DNA of 64,000 nucleotides. Origin: Nonomuraea typhae (lineage in GTDB: Bacteria > Actinomycetota > Actinomycetes > Streptosporangiales > Streptosporangiaceae). A program made the translations under genes and the position numbers. Under the pieces are notes generated by a model. The model searched no databases, was not told the DNA's origin, and saw nothing but the letters and a program-made list of their open reading frames with translations. The DNA is taken from positions 310,001-374,000 of the forward strand of contig NZ_VRLV01000005.1 in NCBI RefSeq assembly GCF_009760925.1. Direction: 5' to 3'. Positions 33,877 to 42,521 of this stretch are shown here, piece by piece (position 1 is the stretch's first letter; every line of letters begins with the position of its first letter).

Positions 33877-34650
33877 TCAGGGCCGGTTGAGGAGGGCCAG
33901 GCCGGCGCGGCTCTCCTCGTCCGCGGGAGGCAGGACGACCAGGCACTGGTCGGGGTCCTGGGCCACGGTGAGGATCTGCCAGTGCAGGTGGAGCGTGCCG
34001 GTCTTCGGATGATGGACGCTCTTGACGCCGAAGGTCTTGGCGGCCACCCGGTGGGTGGTCCACCAGTGATGGAACTCCGGCGCCTTGACGGCCAGCTCGG
34101 CGACCAGGGCGGCCAGGCGGGGGTCGCTGGGGTAGCGGGCGGCGTCCATGCGCAGGACGGAGACGCACTGCCGGGCCCCGGAGTCCCAGTCGGGCAGGCG
34201 CTCGCGCATCAGCGGATCGAGGAAGACCATGCGCAGATAGTTGCGCTCCGGCTCGGCCAGCGCGCCGAAGTCGGTGAACAGCTCGGTCGTCAGGTCGTTC
34301 CAGGCGAGGACGTCCAGGAACCGGCCGAGAACGAACGCCGGCGTGGCGGTCAGGTCGTTCAGGAACTCCAGCACCGGCTCCGGGACGCTCTGCTGGCGCG
34401 GCCGCTGGCGGCGGGCGGGCGCGCGATCGGCCAGCGACCGCAGATAGTCGCGCTGGTCGAGGTTGAGCAGGAGCGCGTGGGCCAGCGCGTCCAGGACGCC
34501 GCCGGACGGGGCGGGCAGGCGGCCCTGTTCGAGGCGGGTGTAGTAGTCGACGCTGATCCCCGCCCGGTGGGCCACCTCCTCCCGGCGCAGCCCGGTCACC
34601 TTCCGGCTGCCCGCGGGCAGGCCGACCTGCCTCGGGGTGATCTCGCCACG
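33877..34650 (-). pseudogene. XRE-type regulator with MmyB-like ligand domain, N-terminally truncated
   Basis: The visible protein has the HTH (TGLRREEVAHRAGISVDYYTRLEQGR) and the PAS-like MmyB ligand domain (FLDVLAWNDLTTELF...YLRMVFLDP), ending LLNRP. Homology continues upstream of GTG 34599 as RRGEITPRQVGLPAGSRK, then stops near 34650 without the usual first helix (about 10-15 residues). Exactly there a truncated xanthine dehydrogenase begins on the other strand. A shortened protein from GTG 34599 could still be made. Confidence 0.6.
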
Positions 34651-34652
34651 CC

Positions 34653-35681
34653 GCGGAGCGCGACCCCAGGCCCGGCAGCATGCGCGACGGCCACGAGCTG
34701 ATCGGCTGGGGCATGGCCGGAGGCGTCTTCCCCACCTACAGCCACCCCTCCGCCGCCACCGTGCGGGTCCACGCCGACGCCGCCATCGAGGTCCTCAGCG
34801 CCGCCACCGACCTGGGCACGGGCACCTACACGCTGCTCGCCCAAGCGGCGGCCGACGTCTTCGACGTCCCCGCGGACACGGTGACGGTACGGCTCGGCGA
34901 CAGCAGCTACCCGGACGCCGCGGTGAGCGGCGGTTCGACGCTGGCCGGATCCGTGACACCGGTCGCCCACCGGGCCGCGGCCGCCGTCCGCGACGAACTC
35001 ATCCGGCTGGCCTCGGCCTTGATCGGACCGGACGCGGGTGAACTTCAGGTCAGCGCCGGCCGCGTGCACCCGACCGGCCGGCCCGAGCAGGGGCTGAGCT
35101 TCGCCGAACTGCTCGGCGCCGCCGGCCGCACGGTCGTCGAAGCCACGCACGACGACTTCGCCGGCATCCCCGCCCAGGAACGACACGACAAGTACGGCAC
35201 CCTGGCACTCACCAAGCTGCCCGACGCCGGCACCCACTCAGTGCACTCCTGGAGCGCCGTCTTCGCCGAGGTCGCCGTCGACGAGGAGCTCGGCACCATC
35301 CGGCTCCGGCGGCTGCTCGGCGCCTTCGACTGCGGCCGCGTGCTCAACCCCACCACCGCCCGCAGCCAGATGATCGGCGGCATGATCATGGCCACCGGCG
35401 CCGCCCTGCTGGAGGCCGTCGTCGTGGACGCCCGCCTGGGCCGCCTGGCCAACCCCAACCTGGCCGAGTACATGCTCCCGGTCAACGCCGACATCCCCGA
35501 CATCGAGGTCCTGTTCGTCAACGAACCCGACCCCTACTCCAACCCGCTCGGCTCCCGCGGCATCGGCGAGATGAGCATGACCGGCACCATCGCCGCCATC
35601 GCCAACGCCGTCTACCACGCCACCGGCAAGCGGGTGCGCGACCTGCCGATTCTCATGGAGAAGCTGCTTTCACCCCTGTGA
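34653..35681 (+). pseudogene. Xanthine dehydrogenase/aldehyde oxidase molybdopterin subunit, C-terminal fragment
   Basis: Only the last ~340 residues of a normally ~700-residue subunit remain. The homology starts abruptly at AERDPRPGSMRDG and runs through GWGMAGGVFPTY, TDLGTGTYTLLAQ, FDCGRVLNPTTARSQMIGG and GSRGIGEMSMTG to a normal C-terminus. The substrate-side N-terminal half and partner subunits (2Fe-2S, FAD) are absent. ATG 34680 is internal. It cannot be functional alone. Confidence 0.8.
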
Positions 35682-36161
35682 CAGCGCCGCCGTGGCCTCG
35701 CCGCCCGCCCCGGTGACCTGGCGCAGGAAGCCGGTCACCAGGTGCAATTCGGTCTCGGTGTAGCCGGCGCAGATCTCGTCCATCGCCCGGTTCATGCCGG
35801 AATAGAGCCCGAACAGCTCGCCGCTGCGATCGGGCAGCGCTTTGATGAGTACGGCCCGGCGGTCGGCGGTGTCGCGCTCCCTGGCTATCCACCCTGCCCG
35901 CTCCAGCCGGTCGAGGATGCCGGTCAGCGTGGCCGGGTGCAGCCCGGCCTGCCGTGCCAGGGCGCTGGGGCTGATCGGCCCGTGCCTGCCGATGACGTCG
36001 AGGCAGTCGAGATCCACGTCCTTCAGCTCCGCCCGCGCGCTCACCTGCCGATCGAGCAGGGACAGCTGGCCGCTCAGCGCGCGCAGCGCCTCCTTGAGCT
36101 GCGCGGTCGCCCGCCTGCGACGGCGTGCTTCCTCCACGGCGTCAGATGTGACGGAATCCAT
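35670..36161 (-). CDS. MarR-family regulator
   Basis: This 163-aa protein has a winged helix: LDVIGRHGPISPSALARQAGLHPATLTGILDRLERAGWIARERDTADRRAV. It is divergent from the NmrA-like gene, the likely target, and overlaps the xanthine dehydrogenase fragment by 12 bases. Confidence 0.9.
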   Translation of the reverse strand: MDSVTSDAVEEARRRRRATAQLKEALRALSGQLSLLDRQVSARAELKDVDLDCLDVIGRHGPISPSALARQAGLHPATLTGILDRLERAGWIARERDTADRRAVLIKALPDRSGELFGLYSGMNRAMDEICAGYTETELHLVTGFLRQVTGAGGEATAALSQG

Positions 36162-36204
36162 ATCATATGACTTTCAAAATAGATGTTATGGTTTCCATAT
36201 CATA
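36157..36204. promoter_or_regulatory. Repeated TCCATATCATA operator between marR-like and nmrA-like genes
   Basis: TCCATATCATA occurs at 36157-36167 and 36194-36204; the first sits in the palindrome CATATCATATG that overlaps the MarR start codon. The region is AT-rich. Probable autoregulatory MarR site. Confidence 0.6.
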
Positions 36205-36225
36205 CGGCATGCGGAAGGAAGCATC

Positions 36226-37104
36226 ATGATCCTCGTCACCGGAGCCACCGGCGTCATCGGCCGTCCCCTCGTCGAGTTGCTCGTCCAGGCGAAGGCCCGG
36301 GTCCGAGCCGTCACCCGGGCCGGCGCACCCACCCCAGACGCGCCCGCTGCCGGCGCGCCCGCTCCCGTCGAGGTGGTGACCGGCGACCCGTCCCGGCCCG
36401 AGACCCTCGCCCCACACCTGCACGGTGTCACCGCGCTCTTCCTTCACCCGAGGGCCGCGGGCGACGCGGCGGCCGACCTCGTCGCGCTGGCCGCCGAGCA
36501 CGGGGTCCGCCGGGTGGTGGCGCTCGCGGCCGCCAACATCGACGAACCCCTCGATCACCAGCCGTCGCGCTTGCGCGGCGACCGGAACAAGGAGGCGGAG
36601 GAGGCCGCCGTCACCAGCGGGCTGGAGTGGGTGAGCCTGCGGCCGTCCAGCTTCGCGGTCAACGCCCTCACCGGGTGGGCGGCGCAGATCAGGGCGGGTG
36701 ACGTGGTCCGCGGGCCGTACGCCGGCTTCCGGGAGACGCCGATCGACGAGCGCGACGTCGCGGCGGTGGCCGCCCACGCCCTGCTGGCCGACGACGTGCT
36801 GCGGCAGCGCATCCACCTGACCGGGCCGCAGGCCCTCACGCACGCGGAGATGGTGGAGACCATCGGCCGGGTCATCGGCAGGCCGCTGTCCTACGTGGAG
36901 GTTCCGCCCGAGGCCGCTGTTCAGGGCTGGGTCGCCCGTGGCATCCCCGAGCCCTTCGTCACGGCCCTCATGGCGCGATACGCCCGCGACCTCGGCCGTC
37001 CGCCGCGGGTGAGCGAGGAGGTGGCGCGGATCCTCGGCCGGCCCGCGTACGGCTTCGCCTCGTGGGCCGAGGAGCATGCGGCGGAGTTCACCCGGACGAT
37101 GTGA
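36226..37104 (+). CDS. NmrA-like NAD(P)-binding protein
   Basis: This 292-aa atypical short-chain dehydrogenase fold starts MILVTGATGVIGRPLVELL (NAD(P)-binding GxxGxxG) and lacks the Tyr-x-x-x-Lys catalytic pair. It resembles NmrA/azoreductase-type (QOR2) proteins that sense or reduce quinones or NADP. Divergent MarR gene probably represses it. Confidence 0.88.
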   Translation: MILVTGATGVIGRPLVELLVQAKARVRAVTRAGAPTPDAPAAGAPAPVEVVTGDPSRPETLAPHLHGVTALFLHPRAAGDAAADLVALAAEHGVRRVVALAAANIDEPLDHQPSRLRGDRNKEAEEAAVTSGLEWVSLRPSSFAVNALTGWAAQIRAGDVVRGPYAGFRETPIDERDVAAVAAHALLADDVLRQRIHLTGPQALTHAEMVETIGRVIGRPLSYVEVPPEAAVQGWVARGIPEPFVTALMARYARDLGRPPRVSEEVARILGRPAYGFASWAEEHAAEFTRTM

Positions 37105-37139
37105 CGGTCGTGGCCGGTCTCCCGCGTGGGCCGACCGCC

Positions 37140-38171
37140 TCAGGGGTTCAGGATGATCTTTCCGGCGACCGTTCCGGACTCGGCCAGGCGCAGGGCGTCG
37201 GCCACGCGGGCCAGGGGGAACCGGGCGGCGATCTGGGCCGTCACGTCCCCGTGCTTCAGGGCGGCGAAGACCTGGGTGAGGTCGGCGCGCAGCCGGGCGC
37301 GGAACCGGTCCTTGGCCAGGGTACGGCCGGCCCAGACGTTGTAGAAGTAGGCCCGGCGGCCGTTGGGGAGCGTGTTCCAGAGCCAGACCCGGCCGAGCAG
37401 CTTGAGCACCGGCCACTGCTTGGAACCCTCCGCGTCCCTCGTGGAGGCGCTGCCGTACGAGACCAGCGTGCCGCCGGGGGCGAGCAGGCGCCAGGACGTG
37501 ACGATGCCGCGGCCGCCGACGTGGTCGAAGACGGCGTCCACACCGGCGGGGGCGAGTTCGCGGACGCGGGCGGCGACGTCCTCGGCGCGGTAGTCGACGG
37601 GGATGACGCCCCGCTCGCGCAGGGCGGCGTGGTGGCGGGCGGAGGCGGTGCCGATCACGTTCACCCCGGCGGCGCGGGCGAGCTGGACCAGCACGGAGCC
37701 GACGCCGCCGTTGGCACCGTGCACCAGGATGGTCTGTCCCGCGCGGACCCTGGCCTTGCGGTGCAGCATCTGCCAGGCGGTGATGCCGTTGACCACGAGG
37801 GTCTCCGCCTCGGCCGGGCTGATGCCGCCGGGCACCGGGACCGTGTCCGCCGCGTCGACGAGCACGTGGCTGGCCCACCCGCCGACCTTGACCAGCGCGG
37901 CGACCCTGGCGCCCATCATGCCCGGCTCGACTCCCTCGCCGGTCGCCGTCACCGTGCCGACCAGGTCGTAGCCGGGGACGAAGGGGAAGGCGGGCTGGTC
38001 GTAGTACCGGCCGCGGCGCATCTGCTGCTCGGCGAAGGAGACGCCGGTGGCCTCCATCCGGATCAGGACCTGACCGGGGGCCGGGGCGGGGACGGCTCCG
38101 TGGCGGACGGTGAGCCCCTCGGGCTCTACCTTGCCGGGGAGAAGGATCTCGGTGAGCTGTTCGGCGGTCAT
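37140..38171 (-). CDS. Zinc-independent MDR oxidoreductase (quinone reductase-like)
   Basis: This 343-aa medium-chain dehydrogenase has GYDLVGTVTATGEGVE, the NADP-binding HGANGGVGSVLVQLARAAG, and GRGIVTSWRLLAPGGTLVSYG; zinc ligands are absent. ATG 38171 follows GGGAGG. It lies 89 bases after the MFS gene on the same strand. Confidence 0.9.
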   Translation of the reverse strand: MTAEQLTEILLPGKVEPEGLTVRHGAVPAPAPGQVLIRMEATGVSFAEQQMRRGRYYDQPAFPFVPGYDLVGTVTATGEGVEPGMMGARVAALVKVGGWASHVLVDAADTVPVPGGISPAEAETLVVNGITAWQMLHRKARVRAGQTILVHGANGGVGSVLVQLARAAGVNVIGTASARHHAALRERGVIPVDYRAEDVAARVRELAPAGVDAVFDHVGGRGIVTSWRLLAPGGTLVSYGSASTRDAEGSKQWPVLKLLGRVWLWNTLPNGRRAYFYNVWAGRTLAKDRFRARLRADLTQVFAALKHGDVTAQIAARFPLARVADALRLAESGTVAGKIILNP

Positions 38172-38206
38172 GGCGTCCTCCCGTGAGCTACAGGCTGTCG
38201 TGTTCA

Positions 38207-38219
38207 TTACAAGTTGTAA
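38207..38219. promoter_or_regulatory. 13-bp palindrome upstream of the MDR gene
   Basis: TTACAAGTTGTAA is a perfect inverted repeat 36 bases upstream of the MDR start, in an AT-rich gap. It looks like a repressor site, perhaps HxlR-type; the regulator is not obvious nearby. Confidence 0.55.
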
Positions 38220-38260
38220 CTCATCGCGAACGGGAGTGTCAATAACCTTCGTTATAGTCT

Positions 38261-39436
38261 CTAACTTTTGCGAGAGCGGTCGAGCAGGATGAGCGGGACC
38301 GTCACCACCGCCAGGGCGGCGCCGATCCAGGTGACCGAGGTGATCCCCGCGCCCGCGTTGAGCGCCGCCCCGGCGAGCGCCGGCACGAGGCTGATGCCGA
38401 GCTGGAAGGCGGAGACGGCGGTGGCGCCCGCCAGCGTCGGGGCCTCGGCGGCGACGGTGAACACCCGCCCGTAGATCGCGGGGTTCAGGATGAAACCGGC
38501 GATCCCGAGAAGCAGCACCAGAACCACGACCGCCACCGCGTTCCGGGCGAACAGCGCCAGCAGGACCGAGGCGACGGCGATGCCCGCCGCGCCGACCAGG
38601 AGCGCGTGCGTCGGCCTCCTGTCGGCGATCCGCCCTCCTGCGGACAGCCCGACGAAGGCGCCGACGCCGAACAACGTGAGGATCGCCGGGACCCACACGC
38701 CCGGAACCCTGGTGACCTCGGTCAGGAAGGCGGCGAGGTAGTAGAACGAGATCATGTACGCCGCCGTGCTCAGCAGCGTGACGGCGTAGATCACCCACAA
38801 CTGGAGCCGTCGCATGGTGCGAAGCTCCGTTCGCACGCTGGGGACGCCGGTCGCGCTCGTCGCGGGCAGGGCTACCACCGTCAGCACCGCCGCCACGAGG
38901 GTGAGGGCGGCCACCGCCCAGAAACCGCCCCGCCAGCCGGTGAAGTAGCTGATCATCGCCCCGGCCGGCCCGCCGGCGATCATCGCGAGGCTCAGTCCGC
39001 TCACGACCACCCCCGAGGCGCGCGCGGTCCGGTCCGGCGGCACGAGGCCGATCGCCGTCACCGCCGCCACCGCCCAGAACCCCGCATAGGCCAGGCCGCA
39101 CACGAACCGCGTCACCACCAGCAGCGCGTAGCTGTCGGTCACCAGGCCGGCCACGACGCAGGCGGCGAAGACGACCTGGGTGACGACCAACGTCGTCCGC
39201 CGCGGCCAGCGCAGCGTCACGACGGCCAGCGGCGGCCCGCCCAGCACGACGCCCACGGCGAACGCCGAGATCAACGCGCCCGCCGCCGGCAGGGAGACGC
39301 CGAGATCGCCGGCGATCGCCGGCAACACCCCCGCCAGGAGAAACTCCGCGCTGCCCATCGCGAACAGGCTCAGCGCCAGCAGGTACACCCCGAGCGGCAG
39401 CCGTCCCCCAACCTTGGTTGCCGTTTGCGTGGACAT
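38261..39436 (-). CDS. MFS transporter (DHA1 drug-efflux type)
   Basis: This 391-aa protein has 12 predicted membrane segments, starting LPLGVYLLALSLFAMGSAEFLLAGVLPAIAGDLG, the typical start of Cmx/AraJ-type exporters. The segment between TM2 and TM3 is PPLAVVTLRWPRRTTL and motif C is GLSLAMIAGGPAGAMIS. Substrate unknown. Confidence 0.9.
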   Translation of the reverse strand: MSTQTATKVGGRLPLGVYLLALSLFAMGSAEFLLAGVLPAIAGDLGVSLPAAGALISAFAVGVVLGGPPLAVVTLRWPRRTTLVVTQVVFAACVVAGLVTDSYALLVVTRFVCGLAYAGFWAVAAVTAIGLVPPDRTARASGVVVSGLSLAMIAGGPAGAMISYFTGWRGGFWAVAALTLVAAVLTVVALPATSATGVPSVRTELRTMRRLQLWVIYAVTLLSTAAYMISFYYLAAFLTEVTRVPGVWVPAILTLFGVGAFVGLSAGGRIADRRPTHALLVGAAGIAVASVLLALFARNAVAVVVLVLLLGIAGFILNPAIYGRVFTVAAEAPTLAGATAVSAFQLGISLVPALAGAALNAGAGITSVTWIGAALAVVTVPLILLDRSRKS

Positions 39437-39548
39437 GCGCGAACCCCTCTCATGGCCGATGGATAGGGCCCCGATGGTGGGTTTCGCCCGGCGCTGCGGA
39501 CAACTTTTGTTGCCGTTTCCGGGATTTCGATCATTAGTTTAGAGGGTA

Positions 39549-39582
39549 TTGACATTGCTAGTCGTTTCAGTCAAAACTGAAA
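39549..39582 (+). promoter_or_regulatory. Promoter and operator of the hydrolase gene
   Basis: A TTGACA -35-like box at 39549-39554 is followed by the inverted repeat TTTCAGT-CAAA-ACTGAAA (39565-39582). Its core, TTCAG-N6-CTGAA, recurs upstream of the GbsR-like regulator gene at 41164-41179. Confidence 0.6.
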
Positions 39583-39607
39583 TAACTGGCTTTCATGGAG
39601 GGTACTC

Positions 39608-40537
39608 ATGCCTGAGCACGTGACGTTCAACAGCCTCGGCACCACCTGCGCCGCGGACCTCTACCTGCCCGCGCAGACCCCGGCGCCCGCCCTGGTCCTG
39701 GGCCACAGCGGCGTCATGGTCAAGGAAGCGCTCGCCTTCTTCGCGCCCTACTTCGTGCGCGCGGGCTTCGCCGTACTCGCGATCGACTACCGCACCGTCG
39801 GGTCCAGCGAGGGCGAGCCACGCGGCCTCGACCACCCGGAACGGCAGGTGGAGGACTTCCGCAGCGCGATCTCCTACCTCCAGGGCCGCCCCGAGGTGCT
39901 GGCCGAGCGCATCGGGCTGTGGGGCGTCAGCGCGGGCGGGTCGGTCGCCGTGCAGGCCGCCGCGCTCGACCGCCGGGCCAAGGCGGTGGTCGTGCAGAGC
40001 CCCAGCGTCTGGAACGGCTGGCGTTACCTGGAGCGCCTGCTCGGCCGGGAGGGACTGCGGGCGCTGCGCGACCGGCTCGACGCCGACTGGCAGCAACGTT
40101 ACGAGACGGGGGAGAGCGCCCGGGTGCCGCACCTCACGCTCGGCCACGAGAATGTCAAGGACGCGCCGGCCCTGTCCGAGCAGGTCTTCCCGACCTATCG
40201 CAACGAAAAGACGCTCGACTCCACCGAGCACCTGCTGACCTGGGCGCCGGAGAACCTCATCGACCGGCTCGCCCCCACCCCGCTCCTCATGATCGCCAAC
40301 GGCGGCTGGGACCCCTACCACGTGCTGGAGGAGGCGCAGAGCGCGTTCAACCGCGCCGGGGAGCCGAAGCGGCTGGAGATCCTGCCCTACGACGTGCTCG
40401 GCCTCTACACCGGGCCCGGCCTGGAGGAGGCGATGGCGCTGGCGGTGGGCTGGTTCGACACCTACCTGCGCAAGACCAGGCTGCCCGAGGCCACGCCGGT
40501 CCCCACGATCGAGACGGTCGAGGCGATGCGGCGATGA
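39608..40537 (+). CDS. Alpha/beta hydrolase (YcjY/dienelactone hydrolase-like)
   Basis: This 309-aa protein has GHSGVMVKE near the N-terminus, nucleophile Ser in WGVSAGGSVAV, and the acid region NGGWDPYHVLEE. The final His is not obvious: the expected place reads YDVLGLYTGPG. GGAGGG precedes the ATG. Probably regulated by the GbsR-like protein encoded downstream. Confidence 0.85.
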   Translation: MPEHVTFNSLGTTCAADLYLPAQTPAPALVLGHSGVMVKEALAFFAPYFVRAGFAVLAIDYRTVGSSEGEPRGLDHPERQVEDFRSAISYLQGRPEVLAERIGLWGVSAGGSVAVQAAALDRRAKAVVVQSPSVWNGWRYLERLLGREGLRALRDRLDADWQQRYETGESARVPHLTLGHENVKDAPALSEQVFPTYRNEKTLDSTEHLLTWAPENLIDRLAPTPLLMIANGGWDPYHVLEEAQSAFNRAGEPKRLEILPYDVLGLYTGPGLEEAMALAVGWFDTYLRKTRLPEATPVPTIETVEAMRR

Positions 40538-40667
40538 CGCCGATCCAGGAGACGCTCCGCCTCACCCTGCACGCGCGAGCGCCGGACAGCCGCGCGCCGG
40601 GGTGACTTGATGGAGCTGCGAGCCCGGCGGTCGCCGCCCTGCCGGGGCAAGGCGGCCGGATCCTGCG

Positions 40668-41135
40668 CTATGCGTTCTGAGCAGGGCCCATCCGGTCGAG
40701 GACGGCCGACAGGGCGGCGATGGAGGCGCGTGCCGAGCGGATGCGCTCGGTTCCCGCCCTCTCGTTCAACCCGAGCTCGAGCCCTTCCTCGGCCAGTTGG
40801 TCGAAGGCGGCGAAGGCGGCCAGCTTCTGGCGGATGACCTTCGACCAGGCGTCGTCCTCGATGCGGTAGTAGACGATCCGCTCGCCCGGCTTGCGGAGGC
40901 GGCGCACCAGCCGGATGGAGGTGAGCAGTTGCATGTTCGTGGTCAGCGAGGCGCGGCTGGCCCCGATGGCCTCGGCGATCTCGCCGGCCGACTGCTCCGG
41001 CGGGTCGCAGGCCATCAGCCAGCCCATGATGCGGCCCGTGATCGGGGTCAGTCCCCATTCCTCGGAGACGAAGGCGGCCACCCGCTCGACCCAGTCGAGC
41101 ACGTGCTCGCGGCTGGGGCCGTGCGGAGCGCTCAT
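40668..41135 (-). CDS. GbsR/MarR-like transcriptional regulator
   Basis: This 155-aa winged-helix protein has the GbsR layout: FVSEEWGLTPITGRIMGWLMACDPPEQSAGEIAEAIGASRASLTTNMQLLTSIRLVRR then GERIVYYRI. ATG 41135 chosen; the frame is open far upstream but without homology. Likely controls itself and the hydrolase at 39608. Confidence 0.88.
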   Translation of the reverse strand: MSAPHGPSREHVLDWVERVAAFVSEEWGLTPITGRIMGWLMACDPPEQSAGEIAEAIGASRASLTTNMQLLTSIRLVRRLRKPGERIVYYRIEDDAWSKVIRQKLAAFAAFDQLAEEGLELGLNERAGTERIRSARASIAALSAVLDRMGPAQNA

Positions 41136-41163
41136 GGCCGTCACCCTAGCGCGTTTTAGTATT

Positions 41164-41179
41164 TTCAGACTCTCCTGAA
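41164..41179. promoter_or_regulatory. TTCAG-N6-CTGAA operator at the GbsR-like promoter
   Basis: TTCAG (41164-41168) and CTGAA (41175-41179) with six bases between, identical in layout to the site at 39566-39581. It lies between the divergent GbsR-like and DinB genes. Confidence 0.6.
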
Positions 41180-41196
41180 TTGAGCGGTCATACGGC

Positions 41197-41768
41197 ATGC
41201 TCATCAGGGTGGAGTGGAACAAGGAACTTCTTGACCAGCTCGACCGACACTGGACCAACCAGCTTCGCCCCCGGCTCGACGGGTTGACCACCGAGGAGTA
41301 CCTCTGGGAGCCCGTGCCGGGCTGCTGGTCCCTGCGGCCACGTGAGCTGGCCGAGCCGGGCGGGTTCGTCGGTGACGGCCCCCTGGTGATCGAGTTCGCC
41401 CAGCCGGAGCCCCGGCCGGTGCCCGTGACCACGATCGCCTGGCGAATGGCGCACATCATCGTCGGAGTCTTCGGCACCCGGGCCATGCGCCATTCGGCGG
41501 GCCGGCGCGAAGTTACGAGTCGCACCCCTACGCGGGGACCGCTGAGGAGGCGCTGGCGCAACTCGACGAGGCTTATGACCGGTGGATCACGGGCGTGCGG
41601 AGTCTGGGTGAAGACGGCCTCACCGAACCCTGCGGGGAGCGGGAACCATTCTTCGAGAACGCGCCGGAAGCCGCGCTGATCCTGCATATCAACCGTGAGG
41701 CCATTCACCACGGCGCCGAAATCGCGCTGCTGCGTGACCTTTATGCGCGCCATACGAAGCATCAATAG
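41197..41768 (+). pseudogene. DinB-family protein, broken by a one-base frameshift
   Basis: The first frame reads ...PVTTIAWRMAHIIVGVFGTRAMRH; from 41494 the homology moves to another frame, SYESHPYAGTAEEALAQL ... HINREAIHHGAEIALLRDLY, ending at TAG 41766-41768. Adding one T at 41492-41494 (CATTCGG to CATTTCGG) restores the usual RHFGGPA sequence and one 190-aa DinB-like four-helix protein with its metal-binding His. Either a recent mutation or a sequencing error. Confidence 0.8.
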
Positions 41769-41778
41769 CATCGTTATT

Positions 41779-42381
41779 TCATTGCTCGTTGATCCGCAGG
41801 TTCCGGTCGAGCGCGCCGATGAGTGTGCCGGCCAGGCCGGGGGCGGTGTGGGCGGTCCAGGCGTGGACGAGGTCGAGGAATCCGCTGAGCTGCCGTTGCG
41901 CCGAGGTGAGCAGTGCGGGTATGTCGGTGCGGGTGATCTCGACCGCCGCCGGCGGATGATCGCGGTGCCGGTCCTGCCGGAGCCGGATGGCGTGGTCGTG
42001 ATGTTCGGCCAGGAGTTCGGGGTCGTGGCCGAGCCAGGGGGCGTATCCGTGGGCGAGGTCCTGCCAGTCGCGCCAGTTCTCCAGCCCGAAGCAGCATCCG
42101 GTCGTGACGTGGACGTTCGTGGCGGTGTCACGGAACCGCAGCCCGCCCGGGGCGATCAGGCCCCCCGTCTCGGCCAGGTGGTCTTCCAGCTGGGGCGCGG
42201 TCAGGTCGTCGCCCACCGGGATGTCGTTGTAGGTGAAGACGACGGCCATGGCGGTCCCCACTTCGGGTGACGACAGCCGGCCGGAGAGGGTGAGAAGGCG
42301 ATCGGCGCTCGGCTGGGCGATGGGCCAGGCGGTGAAGCCCACCGCGTCGTACGTTTCCAGCACCACATCGACAATCACCAT
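41779..42381 (-). CDS. Uncharacterised protein
   Basis: This 200-aa protein I do not recognise. Its N-terminus reads like a beta-rich domain (VIVDVVLETYDAVGFTAWPIAQ), a middle part has TTGCCFGLENWRDWQDLAHG and GHDPELLAEHHDHAIRL, and the end is helical. No signal peptide or membrane segment. Codon use is typical. It converges on the broken DinB gene. Confidence 0.65.
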   Translation of the reverse strand: MVIVDVVLETYDAVGFTAWPIAQPSADRLLTLSGRLSSPEVGTAMAVVFTYNDIPVGDDLTAPQLEDHLAETGGLIAPGGLRFRDTATNVHVTTGCCFGLENWRDWQDLAHGYAPWLGHDPELLAEHHDHAIRLRQDRHRDHPPAAVEITRTDIPALLTSAQRQLSGFLDLVHAWTAHTAPGLAGTLIGALDRNLRINEQ

Positions 42382-42521
42382 GTCTCCAGTATGTGGCGGC
42401 CATCGGGACGGAGTTTCGAAAAGGCTGGAGCTCCATCTGACCGGCTCGCCTTTACAGAAATTGTTAAGGAGCTGTCAAATACTGGAAAAGATGGTTTCCG
42501 TTCCGTATTGGAGAAGCTTCT

